This document shows positions 1 through 11,000 of a DNA stretch of 64,000 nt, in pieces. This DNA comes from Cladocopium goreaui. Its lineage: Eukaryota > Sar > Dinophyceae > Suessiales > Symbiodiniaceae. The stretch is taken from the NCBI GenBank assembly GCA_947184155.2, contig CAMXCT020001868.1, positions 372,001 through 436,000 of the forward strand, read 5' to 3'. The notes under the pieces were generated by a model, which worked only from the letters and a program-made list of their open reading frames with translations, was not told the DNA's origin and made no database searches. Numbering within the stretch: position 1 is the first letter of the stretch; the number at the start of each line of letters is the position of its first letter. A program made the translations under genes and the position numbers.

Positions 1-237
1 ATCATTTGAGAAGATGATCCCTCACTGAGTAAAGGATGCGACATCGGGCATGGTGGATGGCATCGGGTCACATTGCAACTCACACGTCATGAATTGACCA
101 TCTGAGATTGCCATTATTAGATCACCATTAGATCACTGTTAGATCACCATTTTCAATCACCATTTTCAATCACCATTTTTCACCATTTGGCTCCCTGGTA
201 CACCTGGCACACCAGGTGACCATTGCAACCACTGCAG

Positions 238-343
238 CACCTATGGTGAGGGCCCGATGGGCAGGAGTGAAAGTTCTGCAGCAGCAGTGACTCGTCGCAA
301 CGGAGAGCGACGCTTGAAGCGCCGCAGATGGGTGAACATTTGA
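238..343 (+). CDS. Candidate terminal exon, basic C-terminus
   Basis: A GC-richer island follows a CTGCAG acceptor-like site (231-237). One frame is open and protein-like (STYGEGPMGRSESSAAAV, then an Arg/Lys-rich tail RRLKRRRWVNI) and ends in TGA at 341-343. The flanks are AT-rich and non-coding, as in dinoflagellate genes with short exons. No homologue recognised, and upstream exons would lie outside the window. The exon call is inference from composition, acceptor and open frame. Confidence 0.33.
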
Positions 344-659
344 TATGGATTGATGTTACATATGACCATTAGAACACACATATATATATACACATATTAT
401 TAATATTTACGGTATATTATATATATAGTTGCATATAACTATACATGTGCACGCGTTCAAACATACATACATGCATGCACACAGACAGAGACAGAGAGGG
501 AGACCAGACCAGACCAGACCAATCCATGTTGTTTGCGTTTCCTTTTCCAAGGTTGTGCGGTACCTTGGATGCAAAGACTGATTTGGAGGCTGTTTTTTTG
601 GATATACTCGGGGAAAAACTAAGAATTACTTTAGTTCGAGTTATCCCCACCATGACATT

Positions 660-1698
660 TATACGTTTTGTTACTGGCAAATCTTCTGGCATTCTATCCG
701 ACATATCTTCTGGCATTTTATTTGGCATATCTTCTGGCATTCTGTTTGGCATATCTTCTGGCATTCTACCTGGCATATCTTCTGGCATTCTACCTGGCAT
801 ATCTTCTGGCATTCTATTTGGCATATCTTCTGGCACTCTATCTGGCATATCTTTTGACATTCTATCTGGCATTCTATCTGGCAAATCTTCTGGCGTTCTA
901 TCTGGCAAACATTCTGGCACTTTATCTGGCATACCTTCTGGCATTCTATCTGGCATACCTTCTGGCATTCTATCTGGCATATCTTCTGGCATTTTATCTG
1001 GCATATCTTCTGGCAGTCTATCTGTCATATCTTCTGGCATTTTATCTGGCATACCTTCTGGCATTCTATCTGGCATATCTTCTGGCATTCTACCTGGCAT
1101 ATCTTCTGCAATATGTTCTGGCATATCTTCTGGCACTCTATCTGGCATATCTTCTGGCATTTTATTTGGCATATCTTCTGGCATTCTGTTTGGCATATCT
1201 TCTGGCATTCTACCTGGCATATCTTCTGGCATTCTACCTGGCATATCTTCTGGCATTCTATTTGGCGTATCTTCTGGCATTCTATCTGGCATATCTTCTG
1301 GCATTTTATCTGGCATATCTTCTGGCATTCTATCTGTCATATCTTCTGGCATTTTATCTGGCATACCTTCTGGCATTCTATCTGGCATATCTTCTGGCAT
1401 TCTACCTGGCATATCTTCTGCAATATGTTCTGGCATATCTTCTGGCACTCTATCTGGCATATGTTCTGACATTCTATCTGGCATTCTACCTGGCATATCT
1501 TCTGCAATATGTTCTGGCATATCTTCTGGCACTTTATCTGTCATACCTTCTGGCATTCTATCTGGCATACCTTCTGGCATTCTATGTGGCATATCTTCTG
1601 GCATATCTTCTGGCATTCTATCTGGCATACCTTCTGGCATTTTATCTGGCATATCTTCTGGCATTCTATCTGGCATATCTTCTGGCATTCTATCTGGC
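660..1698. repeat. 24-bp minisatellite, about 43 units
   Basis: Tandem array of a 24-bp unit, roughly TCTGGCATATCTTCTGGCAT plus TCTA. Most variation is at a few positions (TCT/CCT/TTT, ATATCT/ATACCT). Because 24 is divisible by three and the unit lacks stops in several frames, long open frames run on both strands: SGILSGIS repeats on the plus strand, MPEDMPDR repeats on the minus strand. A higher-order pattern with an ATCTTCTGCAATATGTTCTG variant recurs near 1106, 1416 and 1500. I see no evidence that any frame is translated. Confidence 0.85.
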
Positions 1699-1705
1699 CG
1701 TTGGG

Positions 1706-2010
1706 GTCCAGCGGTGCGCACTGAGCTGGGAAGGTCCCAGGTTGAGGTCCAGCGCTCCGCACTGAACTCGGAAGGTCCCAGGTTGAGGTCCAGCGGTGCG
1801 CACTGGAGCTGGGAAGGTCCCAGGTTGAGGTCCAGCGGCGCGCACTGAGCTGGGAAGGTCCCAGGTTGAGGTCCAGCGGCGCGCACTGAGCTGGGAAGGT
1901 CAGGAGCGGTGCGCACTGAGCTGGGAAGGTCCCAGGTTGAGGTCCAGCGGTGCGCACTGAGCTGGGAAGGTCCCAGGTTGAGGTCCAGCAGTACGCACTG
2001 AGCTCGGAAG
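1706..2010. repeat. 41-bp tandem repeat, about 7 units
   Basis: Direct repeats of a GC-rich 41-bp unit containing GAAGGTCCCAGGTTGAGGTC and CAGCGGTGCGCACTGAGCTG. One unit near 1896 is truncated. As 41 is not a multiple of three, the frame rotates from unit to unit, so the long open frame spanning it on the minus strand is unlikely to be a conserved protein. It abuts the 24-bp array. Confidence 0.8.
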
Positions 2011-2014
2011 TTAG

Positions 2015-2158
2015 CGAAAAGTTTGGCGAAGAGTTGGCAAGGCGGAAGTGGAGGTGGAAGTTGATGCAGACATGGTCGAGGAGAAACTGGAGGAGGAGGC
2101 GGAGGAGGAGGAGAAGGAGGAGGAGGAGGCGGAGGACAACAGCTCTGGTAAAATCTAA
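2015..2158 (+). CDS. Candidate acidic exon (Glu-rich)
   Basis: Plus-strand frame reading VGKAEVEVEVDADMVEEKLE followed by a Glu run and EDNSSGKI, ending in TAA at 2156-2158. An AG acceptor (GGCAAG) at 2040-2041 would start an exon at 2042. The GAG/GGA repeat at 2090-2137 gives the acidic tract; read on the minus strand it gives poly-proline. It may be a low-complexity exon or just a trinucleotide repeat. It lies about 190 bp before the transporter-like exons but I cannot link it to them. Confidence 0.3.
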   Translation, partial: RKVWRRVGKAEVEVEVDADMVEEKLEEEAEEEEKEEEEAEDNSSGKI

Positions 2159-2344
2159 CAACCCTCACCTGGCAGGTGGGGAATGAACCATTCTCAAGTG
2201 GGGTTTATGAAGCTGGGTATGACCCTAGTATATATAATTTGGATGATGTAACGTGACCCCCAAATGGTTGGTTACTGGGATGGTTTATGGCATTGGGTTT
2301 GCCCCATTATTTGTCTAATTTTATTGTTTACCTATTGAATTTAG

Positions 2345-3850
2345 GAGCGCATCAATGAAGGGATGCGCGCATGGAGGGATAGCGGTGGACTTGTGGGCAT
2401 GGGAAGATCTATGCTGCAGATGTTCTGTGCCTTAGCTTCATTGACGTGACGCAAAAATATATATAATGGTGATGAACCCGAATCCTTTTTGTTTGTCATG
2501 TGCACACTCAGGAATGATTAGTACATTCACTATGTTGGTGGCCGTCTGGTTTTTCAAGGCGCGCTTGCTGCCGTTTTGAGGTCTGCAGCTAGGTGAACTC
2601 GCTGCCCTGCAGGTCTACTTCCTCCAAACTTCTTGGAGGAGAATCTTCTACACTGCTTGCGTTACGGCGGTTGTGCTTGATGCAGTTCCTGGATCCTTCG
2701 GGGTTTAACTTTCCAGTAGGTTCAAGCTCTTCCTGATGAAATGATCTGCAAATGTCGGATCTTCATTTTCGGATTTTCCCATATTTTCCATATCATACTT
2801 TTCGTTGCTTTGATGGAGGGTGTCATACTTCCCCCATGATGTCAATATATGTCAATGATGTCCGATCTCTGAGCAAATCCAAAGGACTCGATGGCTGGCA
2901 ATGAAAGCAAACGTCCCACTTTATCAACATGTTTCGCCATGTTTGCCATACCATACTGCAAAACAAAATTGTCGCCCAGACTGAGAAAGGAGGACAAGTC
3001 TCTTCTCAGGTGCCAGCCTACCTGACCATTTTCAATGTCGTTCGAAATCAATACTTCTTCCTCGGAGAGGAGATATTGTCAGCCATGCCAATGGCGGCCA
3101 TCAAACTTGTCTCTGCCTTGCTGTTGATTGAGATGGTGGAACCTGGTTCAGAAGGCCACCGAAGCATAGGGACTGCTCATGGGGTACCATAACGACACCA
3201 TCGTGACAACATTTCCAGTCCAACTACGTAGGAGAGCGATGCAGCATTGAGGGAGTTGTTCAAACTGTCACAGGCCTTTCTGCCGGTCTGTTGGGGACCA
3301 TCTACAATGCGAGCACTCCTTTTGGCACCGCTATCAGCAACCAGTCACTCAACAGAATTTGAGCCTCTCAGTAGCTACTGTAGCAGAGTTAGTCATCAGC
3401 CCTGAGCTAAGAGCTGCTGTCGAGGATCTTTGGTTTGTTCACACCCAGCTTGTATGATGCGGTGGGGCCCCCAGAGGGTCACGAGTTGGCAGGGGATGGG
3501 TCAAGTGGAACCCCCAATAGGCATCAGGATGCTGTCCCTCAAGGCTGTTGGAAGAATACTGGGATATCAAAAGGACCTCTTATATCCATTTACATCCTGA
3601 TTGTTATACCAATATTTATTTTACCATATGTTTATATAGTTTTATCATGTTTTATCACATGCCATATTTAATATTTTGGGATGAACCCAAATTTACCACC
3701 AATTGTTTGGGGTTCACCATTGTTCACCAGGCCAACTACGTTGAAGACACGCCAGCCTTCCGCCGCACCGTGGCCTGGTCCTACGCTGTGACCTATGGAA
3801 CCACCTTGGCCGGCTTCATCCTGATACGCCTGTGCCTTGGCTGCTGGTAA
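2345..3850 (+). CDS. Folate-biopterin transporter (FBT/BT1)-like membrane protein, split or degraded
   Basis: Several plus-strand coding islands in order: 2345-~2440 (ERINEGMRAWRDSGGL...); 2512-2577 (hydrophobic MISTFTMLVAVWFFKARLL); 2613-~2700 (VYFLQTSWRRIFYTACVTAV); ~2989-3154 (VVRNQYFFLGEEILSAMPMA, then EMVEPGSEG); ~3252-3346 (GLSAGLLGTIYNASTPFGTA); and a last exon 3731-3850 after a CACCAG acceptor (NYVEDTPAFRRTVAWSYAVT, a transmembrane segment, TAA). The order FFLGEE, then PGSEG, then DTPAFRR, then a final hydrophobic helix resembles the C-terminal half of FBT/BT1-family transporters (major facilitator superfamily). Family assignment is from memory of motifs. The frame changes between islands, so this is either a multi-exon gene with non-canonical introns or a decaying copy. 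The start is not visible. Confidence 0.42.
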
Positions 3851-3884
3851 TGGAACATCCGGCATAAAGAAGTCCATAGATTTG

Positions 3885-3988
3885 ACCCTCTGGTAAACTA
3901 AAATAACTATGGAAAATCACCATGTTTAAATTGTAATTCATCTATAAATGGGCTATTTTCAATAGCTGTGTTGAGTTACCGGGGAGTA
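3885..3988. repeat. Palindromic introner-like repeat, copy 1 (family A)
   Basis: About 105-bp imperfect palindrome starting ACCCTCTGGTAAACTAA and ending TTACCGGGGAGTA. The two arms are inverted copies of each other (CTATGGAAAATCACCAT against GGGCTATTTTCAATAGC). A GT follows the first CTCTG, as in the other copies. It lies just past the stop codon of the transporter-like last exon. The right end is degenerate (ACCGG in place of ACCAG), so this is an older copy. Confidence 0.7.
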
Positions 3989-4190
3989 CACGTAGATGTT
4001 GTTCCTCTCAAAACTTAGGGAGTTCCGACCTTGCAGGTTTGAAGGTCAGAGGGCACAGATCAGCCTGCCTTGACTCATGGTGTCCTGGACGCCAGGATCC
4101 CATCTCAGAAAGAAGAAGCATTGAAGAGGAAAAAGGTGCCATGGGGCCATGGGGTCAGTCTGAAGTCTAGTCCCTTCAGTCCCTTCCCCC

Positions 4191-4314
4191 TACTTGGTGG
4201 CTCATCCCACTTGGTAAGTGGGTTATAACCCCAGTTATAAATGGATTAACCCTACTTATCCCATTTATAACTGGGGTTATAACCCACTTACTAAGTGGGA
4301 TGAACCACCAAGTA
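4191..4314. repeat. Long hairpin repeat (family B)
   Basis: Nearly perfect inverted repeat with arms of about 57 bp. The left arm starts TACTTGGTGGCTCATCCCAC and contains GTAAGTGGGTTATAACCCCA. The right arm is its reverse complement and ends GAACCACCAAGTA. A small central loop separates them. A fragment of the same sequence recurs near 44620-44650 (CCACTTACTAAGTGGGATGA). This is a MITE- or introner-like foldback. Confidence 0.75.
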
Positions 4315-4390
4315 GTAATCCTAGGTTATACATTTAAGTTATACATTTGTTTACATTCCCTCCAAGACCACGGTCCGCGGTTTGTATTGG

Positions 4391-4559
4391 ATCATGGATC
4401 TATTGGCGTCCTGGGCTGCGACAGGAGTGGGGCAGTCGGCGCTCCTATGGGGTGCTGGTATTAGCCGCTTGCCTCCATGCCTACAGTCACCATTGCCTAG
4501 CTGCCTAGCTGTGCGTGGTGCAGATTGCATTCTCAATTTGGGGCCTTTCACTCTGAGGT
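4391..4559 (+). CDS. Candidate exon or coding remnant
   Basis: A GC-rich island in AT-rich DNA. One plus frame is open from 4391 (MDLLASWAATGVGQSALLWG...) to TGA at 4557-4559. The protein is not recognised. There is no clear acceptor. Support is compositional only. Confidence 0.2.
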
Positions 4560-4659
4560 GATTCCATCCATTTGCTTTATGTATGCAATTACAGTCCCTT
4601 TCTCAGTTGTGATTCATGATGATTCGTGAGATGAAGTTGGGCGGAGGCCTCATACTGCC

Positions 4660-4899
4660 TTGCGAAGTTGCACTTGTGACATTGTGTTTCTTGATGATGG
4701 CACTGAAATCTCGCAAATGGTTTCAGGGAGATGTTGCAGAGCCTGTTCATTGGATGGTGAGGGAGAAAAAGCAGATTTCTCCAGTTTCCATCAGTTTCCC
4801 CAGTTTGCTCGGAAATCCACTGATATCAAGGTCTTGGTGATGGCAAACATTCCGGAGATGGCTTGTTCGAAGATCATCGGAGGTCGAGGCTGCAACTAG
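4660..4899 (+). pseudogene. Coding remnant with a KH-like GxxG motif
   Basis: One plus frame reads CDIVFLDDGTEISQMVSG and ends with VLVMANIPEMACSKIIGGRG before TAG at 4897-4899. The pattern VLV...KIIGGRG resembles the start of a KH RNA-binding domain (I-I-G-x-x-G), cut off by the stop. A second frame is also open over 4616-4840, so the reading is ambiguous. If real, this is a truncated or dead fragment. The KH call is a weak motif inference. Confidence 0.25.
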
Positions 4900-5434
4900 T
4901 TTCCCAGGTGTTTTGGCTGAGTTTCTGGTGTCAGATGGCGACAGTTGACGGGAGGATGGGATTTGCCATAAATTGATATAAATTGGGGAGTTGATGGAAT
5001 TGAGTGGAAACCATAGTGGGGAATCTACAACAGTGGGACAGGACACGATTAAGTGACAACAAACCATTCTCACCACCAAAAATGGAAATTTTCGGCATCC
5101 TGTTTCATAAATCACTGGTGATGGTGACTATCAGCGACTCCACTTTGGTGTTGATTGGTTTCGAACTTAGGTCTGTATGTTGTGAGTCCGCCCTCCCGGC
5201 TGCTAGACGTTCATTTGCTCACAAGCATTTCCCGGTGGTTGAAATATAAGTACGTGATGGGTGTGTTTACCAGAAAGCCAATGTTTTCTCCTGTATGTCA
5301 GTTCTATGTTTTTTGGATGTTCACACAGCCTTCATAGCTTCACTAGTTTGGGAAGTGCTTCTACCAGATTATACCAGATTCTACTACGCATGCACTTGCA
5401 AAAACTAGCGTTGCTCAAGATGCCAAGATGCCAG
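4900..5434. other. No gene recognised
   Basis: AT-rich non-coding sequence with no repeat family or protein-like frame that I can support. Confidence 0.5.
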
Positions 5435-5638
5435 GGTCGGGGATGCAAAGTCCGAATTCCATGGTCTAGACCCCAACTGGCCCTGGGCCAAGATTGTGTT
5501 TGAAACTGCACACCAGTTGCATGATATGGCAGTTGCTACCCCCAGAAAACCCGCCCTACCCCACTGGGGTGGAAACTCTTGAAGCATTTGAAGCAACATG
5601 GCCGAGACATTGTAGTGCAAGCCATTCAATTTGTATAG
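5435..5638 (+). pseudogene. Frame-broken coding remnant, unknown protein
   Basis: After a GCCAG acceptor-like site the frame reads VGDAKSEFHGLDPNWPWAKI, then VFETAHQLHDMAVATPRKPA, and stops with TGA at 5580-5582. Four bases before that stop, a second frame opens with LLKHLKQHGRDIVVQAIQFV and stops at 5636-5638. Both segments look strongly protein-like, which suggests one protein interrupted by a frame change or a very short intron. No family recognised. Confidence 0.33.
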
Positions 5639-6183
5639 CCGAACTGGTTCACGCCAGCGGTATGTTGCTCAGCAAGCTAGGAGGCGAACAGATACTGAGA
5701 CACCTTCGAGCGGCCTCTGCGTATCTGGTGGCTTCACACGGCCTTTCACGTTCACGTTGCAATGTGTTGCAACCATATAGGGATGCTGATGGATGGCGAT
5801 CCTTAGCTGGCTATATACTTTTTTGGGGATATTTTGGAAGGGATTGAAGCCACCAAACAGTGCATTCGCAAATGCGAGCTTTTGATTTAAGAATTCGTTC
5901 GCCTGTGAATTCATTCCGGCTGCGCAGCCAAGTTGCGCACGGCTAAATTCCAGGGGCGTTCTGGAAATTTATCCTTAGAAGGCCTGGCTCGTGCAGAGCC
6001 TCCTGCTTTTGATAACTTTTGGATCCATTTTTAGGCCCCATTTTTGTAAAATTTAATGTGGGCAGAATGGAACGGCATTGGGACCAACTGCTTAGCAGAC
6101 ATGGCTTCTTAGCAGAACAGCCGAAAAAGCAGGACCATATGATACTTGGAGGGTGCATTTCCAGTTATAAATGTATAAGTATA
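5639..6183. other. No gene recognised
   Basis: Mixed-composition DNA. An open frame continues to about 5847 (ASGMLLSKLGGEQILRHLRA) that could belong to the preceding coding remnant in a third frame. Nothing else is supported. Confidence 0.4.
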
Positions 6184-6370
6184 ATTTTATATATACATAC
6201 ATACATACATAGTATATATATATATTATATATTATATATATATATTTTTTTTATATATTATATATATATATATTATATATATATGTTATATATTATATAT
6301 AATGTATATATATTATATTATATATATATATTATATTATATATATATATTATATACATATAATTTATAAT
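6184..6370. repeat. TA-rich microsatellite
   Basis: About 190 bp of almost pure A/T (TATATTATATTATATATA types). Open frames here (poly Ile/Tyr) are artefacts of composition. Confidence 0.85.
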
Positions 6371-6895
6371 ATGGATATAGAACCACAGCCATAGGATGTA
6401 TATCCATGTATAATCCATGTATATCCTAAACTTCAGGGTTATTACCATGGCTATACCCATTATATTATACGTATAGCATCCCAGTGGTGGCTCAGGAAAA
6501 CAGCATGGTCATGGTGATTCTCACAGCGAGGACGGCCGGATGACTTTTTTTGGAGAACAAAACGAGTTCATGCGAGTTCCATCCATGCTTGTTGTTCTAA
6601 AGATTATAGATGATTCATGATGATTATAGTATTTAATGATCACAGATTGGATCAAATTGAATTTGATAGACTTTGTATCAGTTTGTGATCTGATTACGAT
6701 CTTATTGGGATGCATCATGCATGAACATTCCCAATTGTCGTGACAACATGCCGGTGTAATGTGGGTAAAACAATAATAAACCACCCATTTGGGAATGGTA
6801 ACCATACCACCTATTTATGGTGAAATTGGGGATGGTTTAATATTGTTTTACCAACATTACCTTATTTTTGTTGGTTGCCTATTGAGATCCTTCAG

Positions 6896-7033
6896 GATGG
6901 ATGCCCCGATGACAATCAGATCCTTTTCGATGCAGAGGCTGGGACGGCTGGGAATCGAAGTTCGAAAACCCACACCTGGCTTGATGCGATACAGAGAATG
7001 CTTACCTTACATGTTCTTGTTGATTTCATATGA
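6896..7033 (+). CDS. Candidate exon
   Basis: After a TTCAG acceptor at 6891-6895, a phase-0 frame reads DGCPDDNQILFDAEAGTAGN, then RSSKTHTWLDAIQRMLTLHV, and reaches TGA at 7031-7033. A donor inside would shorten it. The acidic, mixed composition is protein-like and higher in GC than its flanks. No family recognised. Confidence 0.35.
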   Translation, partial: DGCPDDNQILFDAEAGTAGNRSSKTHTWLDAIQRMLTLHVLVDFI

Positions 7034-7491
7034 TTTCATACAATTGTTCATAACAGTAGTAAACAGGAAAATACATATCTAAAATATCTAAAATCTACAA
7101 ACGTATGCCTTCTAATAATCAAACATGGCGTACTGGAAGCTAGCCATGTTTGACTACCAGAGGGCAGACTACTTTGCAATCCCTTCCCCCTGATATTGAA
7201 CATCCCAATCCTGCGGCCAAATATGTATGTGATTTCATCCACTACTCAACCATGATTTCTTGGGGATCTTTATTGTGAATGGGGGAAGTGATTAATAACT
7301 ATTAATAACTACTAAAAATACCATTAAGAACTGTCACTATGTTCTATATAAGTACAGTATCAATCATGAAAACGATCATGGTCATAGGATGTCATAGGAT
7401 ACAAACAGGGGTATCATAACAACCCATTCTTTACCCCAAAAAGTCACAACTTGGATGAGTGTCCTGAACTGCCGACTGCCTTTAAGCCGAG

Positions 7492-7613
7492 GCCAGCTCT
7501 GGCACCTCTCCAAGCGACGAGACCGAGGAGTTCGTCGAGGTCCCACGGCAGCCGTCGAAGGGATGGGGAACTACTGATTGGCACCACAATGTGGCAATCT
7601 TTTAAGATGGAGT
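7492..7613 (+). CDS. Candidate exon
   Basis: GC-rich island after an AG (7490-7491). The frame reads ASSGTSPSDETEEFVEVPRQ, then PSKGWGTTDWHH, and runs to a stop near 7605. Other frames are also partly open, so the frame choice rests on residue composition. It lies just upstream of the retrotransposon insertion. Confidence 0.3.
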
Positions 7614-7719
7614 GCTAACATATCTGGAGAAAACCAAAAAAATGTTTGAAATGGTGGTATGATGTTTTTAATATCTGTTCTATTTGTCTACTGTCTACCC
7701 ATGTACATATGTATATATA

Positions 7720-7920
7720 TGTTAAAGGGAACGAAGGAATACTGTAGCTGCATATGTTGTACATATGCACAGATTTGCGTGGGACGCCGTCATGGCTCAA
7801 GACCCACTGCGAGGACAAAAATAGCGCGCTCTGCCGTTGCATGGACTGACAGCTCCGACTATCAGCACATAGGGAACCACAACAGAAAAGGTATCCAGAA
7901 CAAGGATCAGTTTGTTCACA
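7720..7920 (+). repeat. 5' long terminal repeat
   Basis: Starts TGTTAAAGGGAACGAAGGAA and ends TTTGTTCACA. It is homologous to 26631-26825: start block, a hairpin at the same place (GCATATGT-TGT-ACATATGC, 7750-7768), a GGCTCAAG block (7794-7801) and the end block AACAAGGATCAGTTTGTTCA. Similarity is only partial, roughly two thirds of positions by eye. No TGG-type primer binding site follows directly; the next bases are GGTTATCAGCC. A promoter would be expected inside but I cannot identify one. Confidence 0.7.
7794..7801 (+). promoter_or_regulatory. Spliced-leader-like GGCTCAAG in the 5' LTR
   Basis: GGCTCAAG equals the last eight bases of the conserved dinoflagellate spliced leader. The same octamer sits at the equivalent place in the 3' LTR. 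An 8-mer is expected about twice by chance in this window, so only the shared position gives weight. Confidence 0.25.
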
Positions 7921-7944
7921 GGTTATCAGCCGTAGGGCTCATTT

Positions 7945-7957
7945 CTCCCGCCGGGAG
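7945..7957 (+). promoter_or_regulatory. CTCCCG-C-CGGGAG hairpin in the retrotransposon 5' leader
   Basis: Perfect 6-bp stem with a one-base centre, 25 bases downstream of the 5' LTR. The context ATTTCTCCCG...GAGTGGTA recurs near the 3' end of the element at 26360-26382. Position in the untranslated leader suits an RNA packaging or dimerisation signal; that role is inference. Confidence 0.4.
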
Positions 7958-8039
7958 AGTGGTACCTGCGTGCTGGTAGCCGGGCCGTCCGAGCAATTGA
8001 TTGAGGACGCAAAGGACCAATCAGCTCATCGTCGCAAAG

Positions 8040-11000
8040 ATGCAAGGCGGCAGCGGAGATTCGCGCACCACGCAGTTTACCTTCAATGAGAACGCTGCTA
8101 TGCCGGTCGAGGAGGTCAATCAATCTTCCCCTGGTGACACGGCAGACAGTGGCGGGATACGCTCTACCCGAACTACACAGTCCGGATGGCAAGTCACATC
8201 AAACAGACGAAGAATATTTACCCAAAGTACACCTAGATCTTCTCGAAACAGTGCTCGAAGTGATGTTGTCCGCCAAGGGCACCGACCATCTCGAGGGCGT
8301 ACTACTCCAAGGGACAGATCCACCAGGGCCGTGACCGACCGAATTGGTGAGAGGACCGGGGATAGTCGTGTTAAGAGGAGATCAACGGATACTTCTGTGG
8401 CTAGTGAACCTATTGCCATGATAGAGGAACTACGGGCACAATGTCAATCCCTACGTAATCAGCTGAACAACATGGAAGCATACGCTGCGTCTAGAGATCA
8501 ACTGATTCATGACATCGAGATCAGATTCACTGAGTATCTTCGGGAACACAACCAGAATGTAGTTGATGAGGTCAACGCACTCAATAATAGATTGTCATGT
8601 TCCGCAAATGAGGTTGCAGAATATCAAGCAGAACTAATGGTAGCATCTCAGGAAGACGAAGGTGCAACAATACGCATCCAAGACCTTGAACGCCGAGGTG
8701 CCCTAATGGAACATGGTGCACGACGGATCCATCAACGTGGTATGGAGATCCAGGAAGAGTACAAGGATGAAGTACATCACCTTCAAGGACTATTGGGTAA
8801 TACGGAGGCAAGACTGCAACAACTTCATCAAACCAATGTCTTAACCACCGATATTGCCAATCGACTATACAATGAAGGTCAAGAAATGCAAACAGATTTC
8901 CAGAACTCGATCATGGAATATCGTAATCGATCCGAAATGGCATCCTTCTCTAGTAATCAACTTGAAGTGATTAGCCAACAACAATCAATCGCAGTTCATG
9001 AATTATCTGAGCGAAATCAGCTATTGAGTGAAGCTTTGGTTCAGTCTCGTAAACAGGCCGAGCTGTATGAGAGCAGTATCGATGAGATCACTAGAGAATC
9101 TAGGAAGAAGGTGTTCGAGGCAAATCAGGCCAAATTGGAAAGTGATCTGAAGCATCGAAACACTGAACATGATACCGTCAGAAGGATTGCATCATACAGG
9201 AACCAAGAGGCCGAAGCAATATCACACCTGAGGCTTGAATCACAGGCTAGCGCAAACTCAATCGCAAGGGCAGAGCACTATGAGGAGCTCTATGCCAACG
9301 AGCAGGAGATGAACTGCGAATTGAAGGATGAGATCAAGTTGCAGAACACGAAGTTACGAAGATCGTTGACTCAGGGTTCTACGACCGACGGTCGTGGCCC
9401 CGATGAGATGCTTGTTGAAGATCTACGTAATCAAGCTAAGATCGCTCAAATCAGGGTTCAGGACCTAGATCATGAAGTTCACGAATGTTTACAAGAAAAC
9501 TTGTTGTTAAAAGAAAGGTTGGCTGAAGTTGCGGATGTAGGGGCGTCGTCCCTCACCAATGCTGAAGTCCGAACTCTAAAATCTGAACTTGAGAGTGAGC
9601 GCAAAATGAAGTTGGCTAGTGGTGTTCAACAATATGAGAGATCATGCATGTTCATGGGGGAAATCCAGGATAGGGATGAAAAGATCGGTATCAAGAATTC
9701 TGAGATTATGGACATGAAAGGTCAAGTAGATGAAATGAAAAGAAGTCTCAAGGATTCTGAAACGTCCGTATCTAGGGTCAGCCCTGACACACTTCCCTAT
9801 TCGGCAGGCATTCCCAACTACGATCTCGCATCAAGACTAGTCATCGACAAACTGGAGAATGACGTGAGTGAGGCTAACTGTGAAAACGCTATCCTGAAGT
9901 CTTGGGTTTCGCAGATCGACAAGGAGTTGAACTATGAGACAAATGTGGCTCATTCCTATCGTGAACATGCTGTACCTCCTCAACGACAACCTTCTCAATC
10001 AAGCAAAAGAATCACTGATCTGCTGAAAGAGGTGGACAACAAGATTGCTGACGGAACTGAGAGGGAATACTACAAGCCACCGAGTGGATGGGGCGGTCCG
10101 CCTGACCCTGATGGACCTCCTGACCCTTTCGGGCCTAATGGTCCAGGACCACCTCCGGAACCTCCAGGTTTACCTTCAGTTCGAGGATCACAACGCGATT
10201 CAGCAGATGATGTCTCCACAGCAGCTTACACTGCAGAAGAAGTGCCAAGAATGTCAAGACGGGAGGCCGACAAGGTCTACGTAAGCCCATGGCCTAAACA
10301 ACAGAATCTTGGAGTTTGGCAGTCAGATCTCATTAAGAGTGTTGTTCTTTCTGCAAATGATGGGGACAAAGCCGCATGGGAAGCATGGTTACAACCGGCT
10401 ATTCGACCAAATCCTGACATCGAGCTATTAAATGGCAGTGGAGGGCAGCGATATCAGTCAATCGACGCCAAGTTGTCAATTGCGTTGTCAAATGTGATAG
10501 CCCAAGCCGGTGATGTTGCTCGTCATGTAGCGATCAAATTGAGATTGAGGACACAAAGTCATAGTCGAAGAGGAACCTATGTCATGGGACGGGAAATCTT
10601 GGCCATGATCCTGGAGCACTTCAGAACCCCAGGTCAACGAGAGACAGCCTTCACTATGGAGCACATCGTGTCAATGAAGTATCTCGGTGACTCAAACCTG
10701 GAAGTGTTCTATGAGAAGTGGATGGAGATGGTATCAAACATGATGCCGGATGATGTACCTCCTGATGATTGGCTTCGTGATGCTCTATACAAGAAGATTC
10801 GAAATTCGAGCCTTATGCTGTTTGACATCAAGCAGTACGAGTCATGGATTGAGGGAGACCATAGACGAAACTATCGTTATCTATTGGACGTCATCGAAAG
10901 GCACATCTCCAGAATCAGAGAGGACAAGCATGTGGCCGCTAGAGAGAAGTATGCAAGAGATTTTGCAGGTGGCGGCAAACCTTCAGCTCCTGCCCCAAAT

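Noticed and set aside
417-2168. A 583-codon minus-strand open frame (poly-Pro, then MPEDMPDR repeats)
   Set aside because: It is made of a GGA microsatellite, a 41-bp array that rotates frame, and a 24-bp array that is open in several frames; repetition explains it without a gene.
8001-8039. TTG at 8001 as the start of gag-pol
   Set aside because: Non-ATG initiation is unlikely here; the in-frame ATG at 8040 is close by and starts a protein-like N-terminus.
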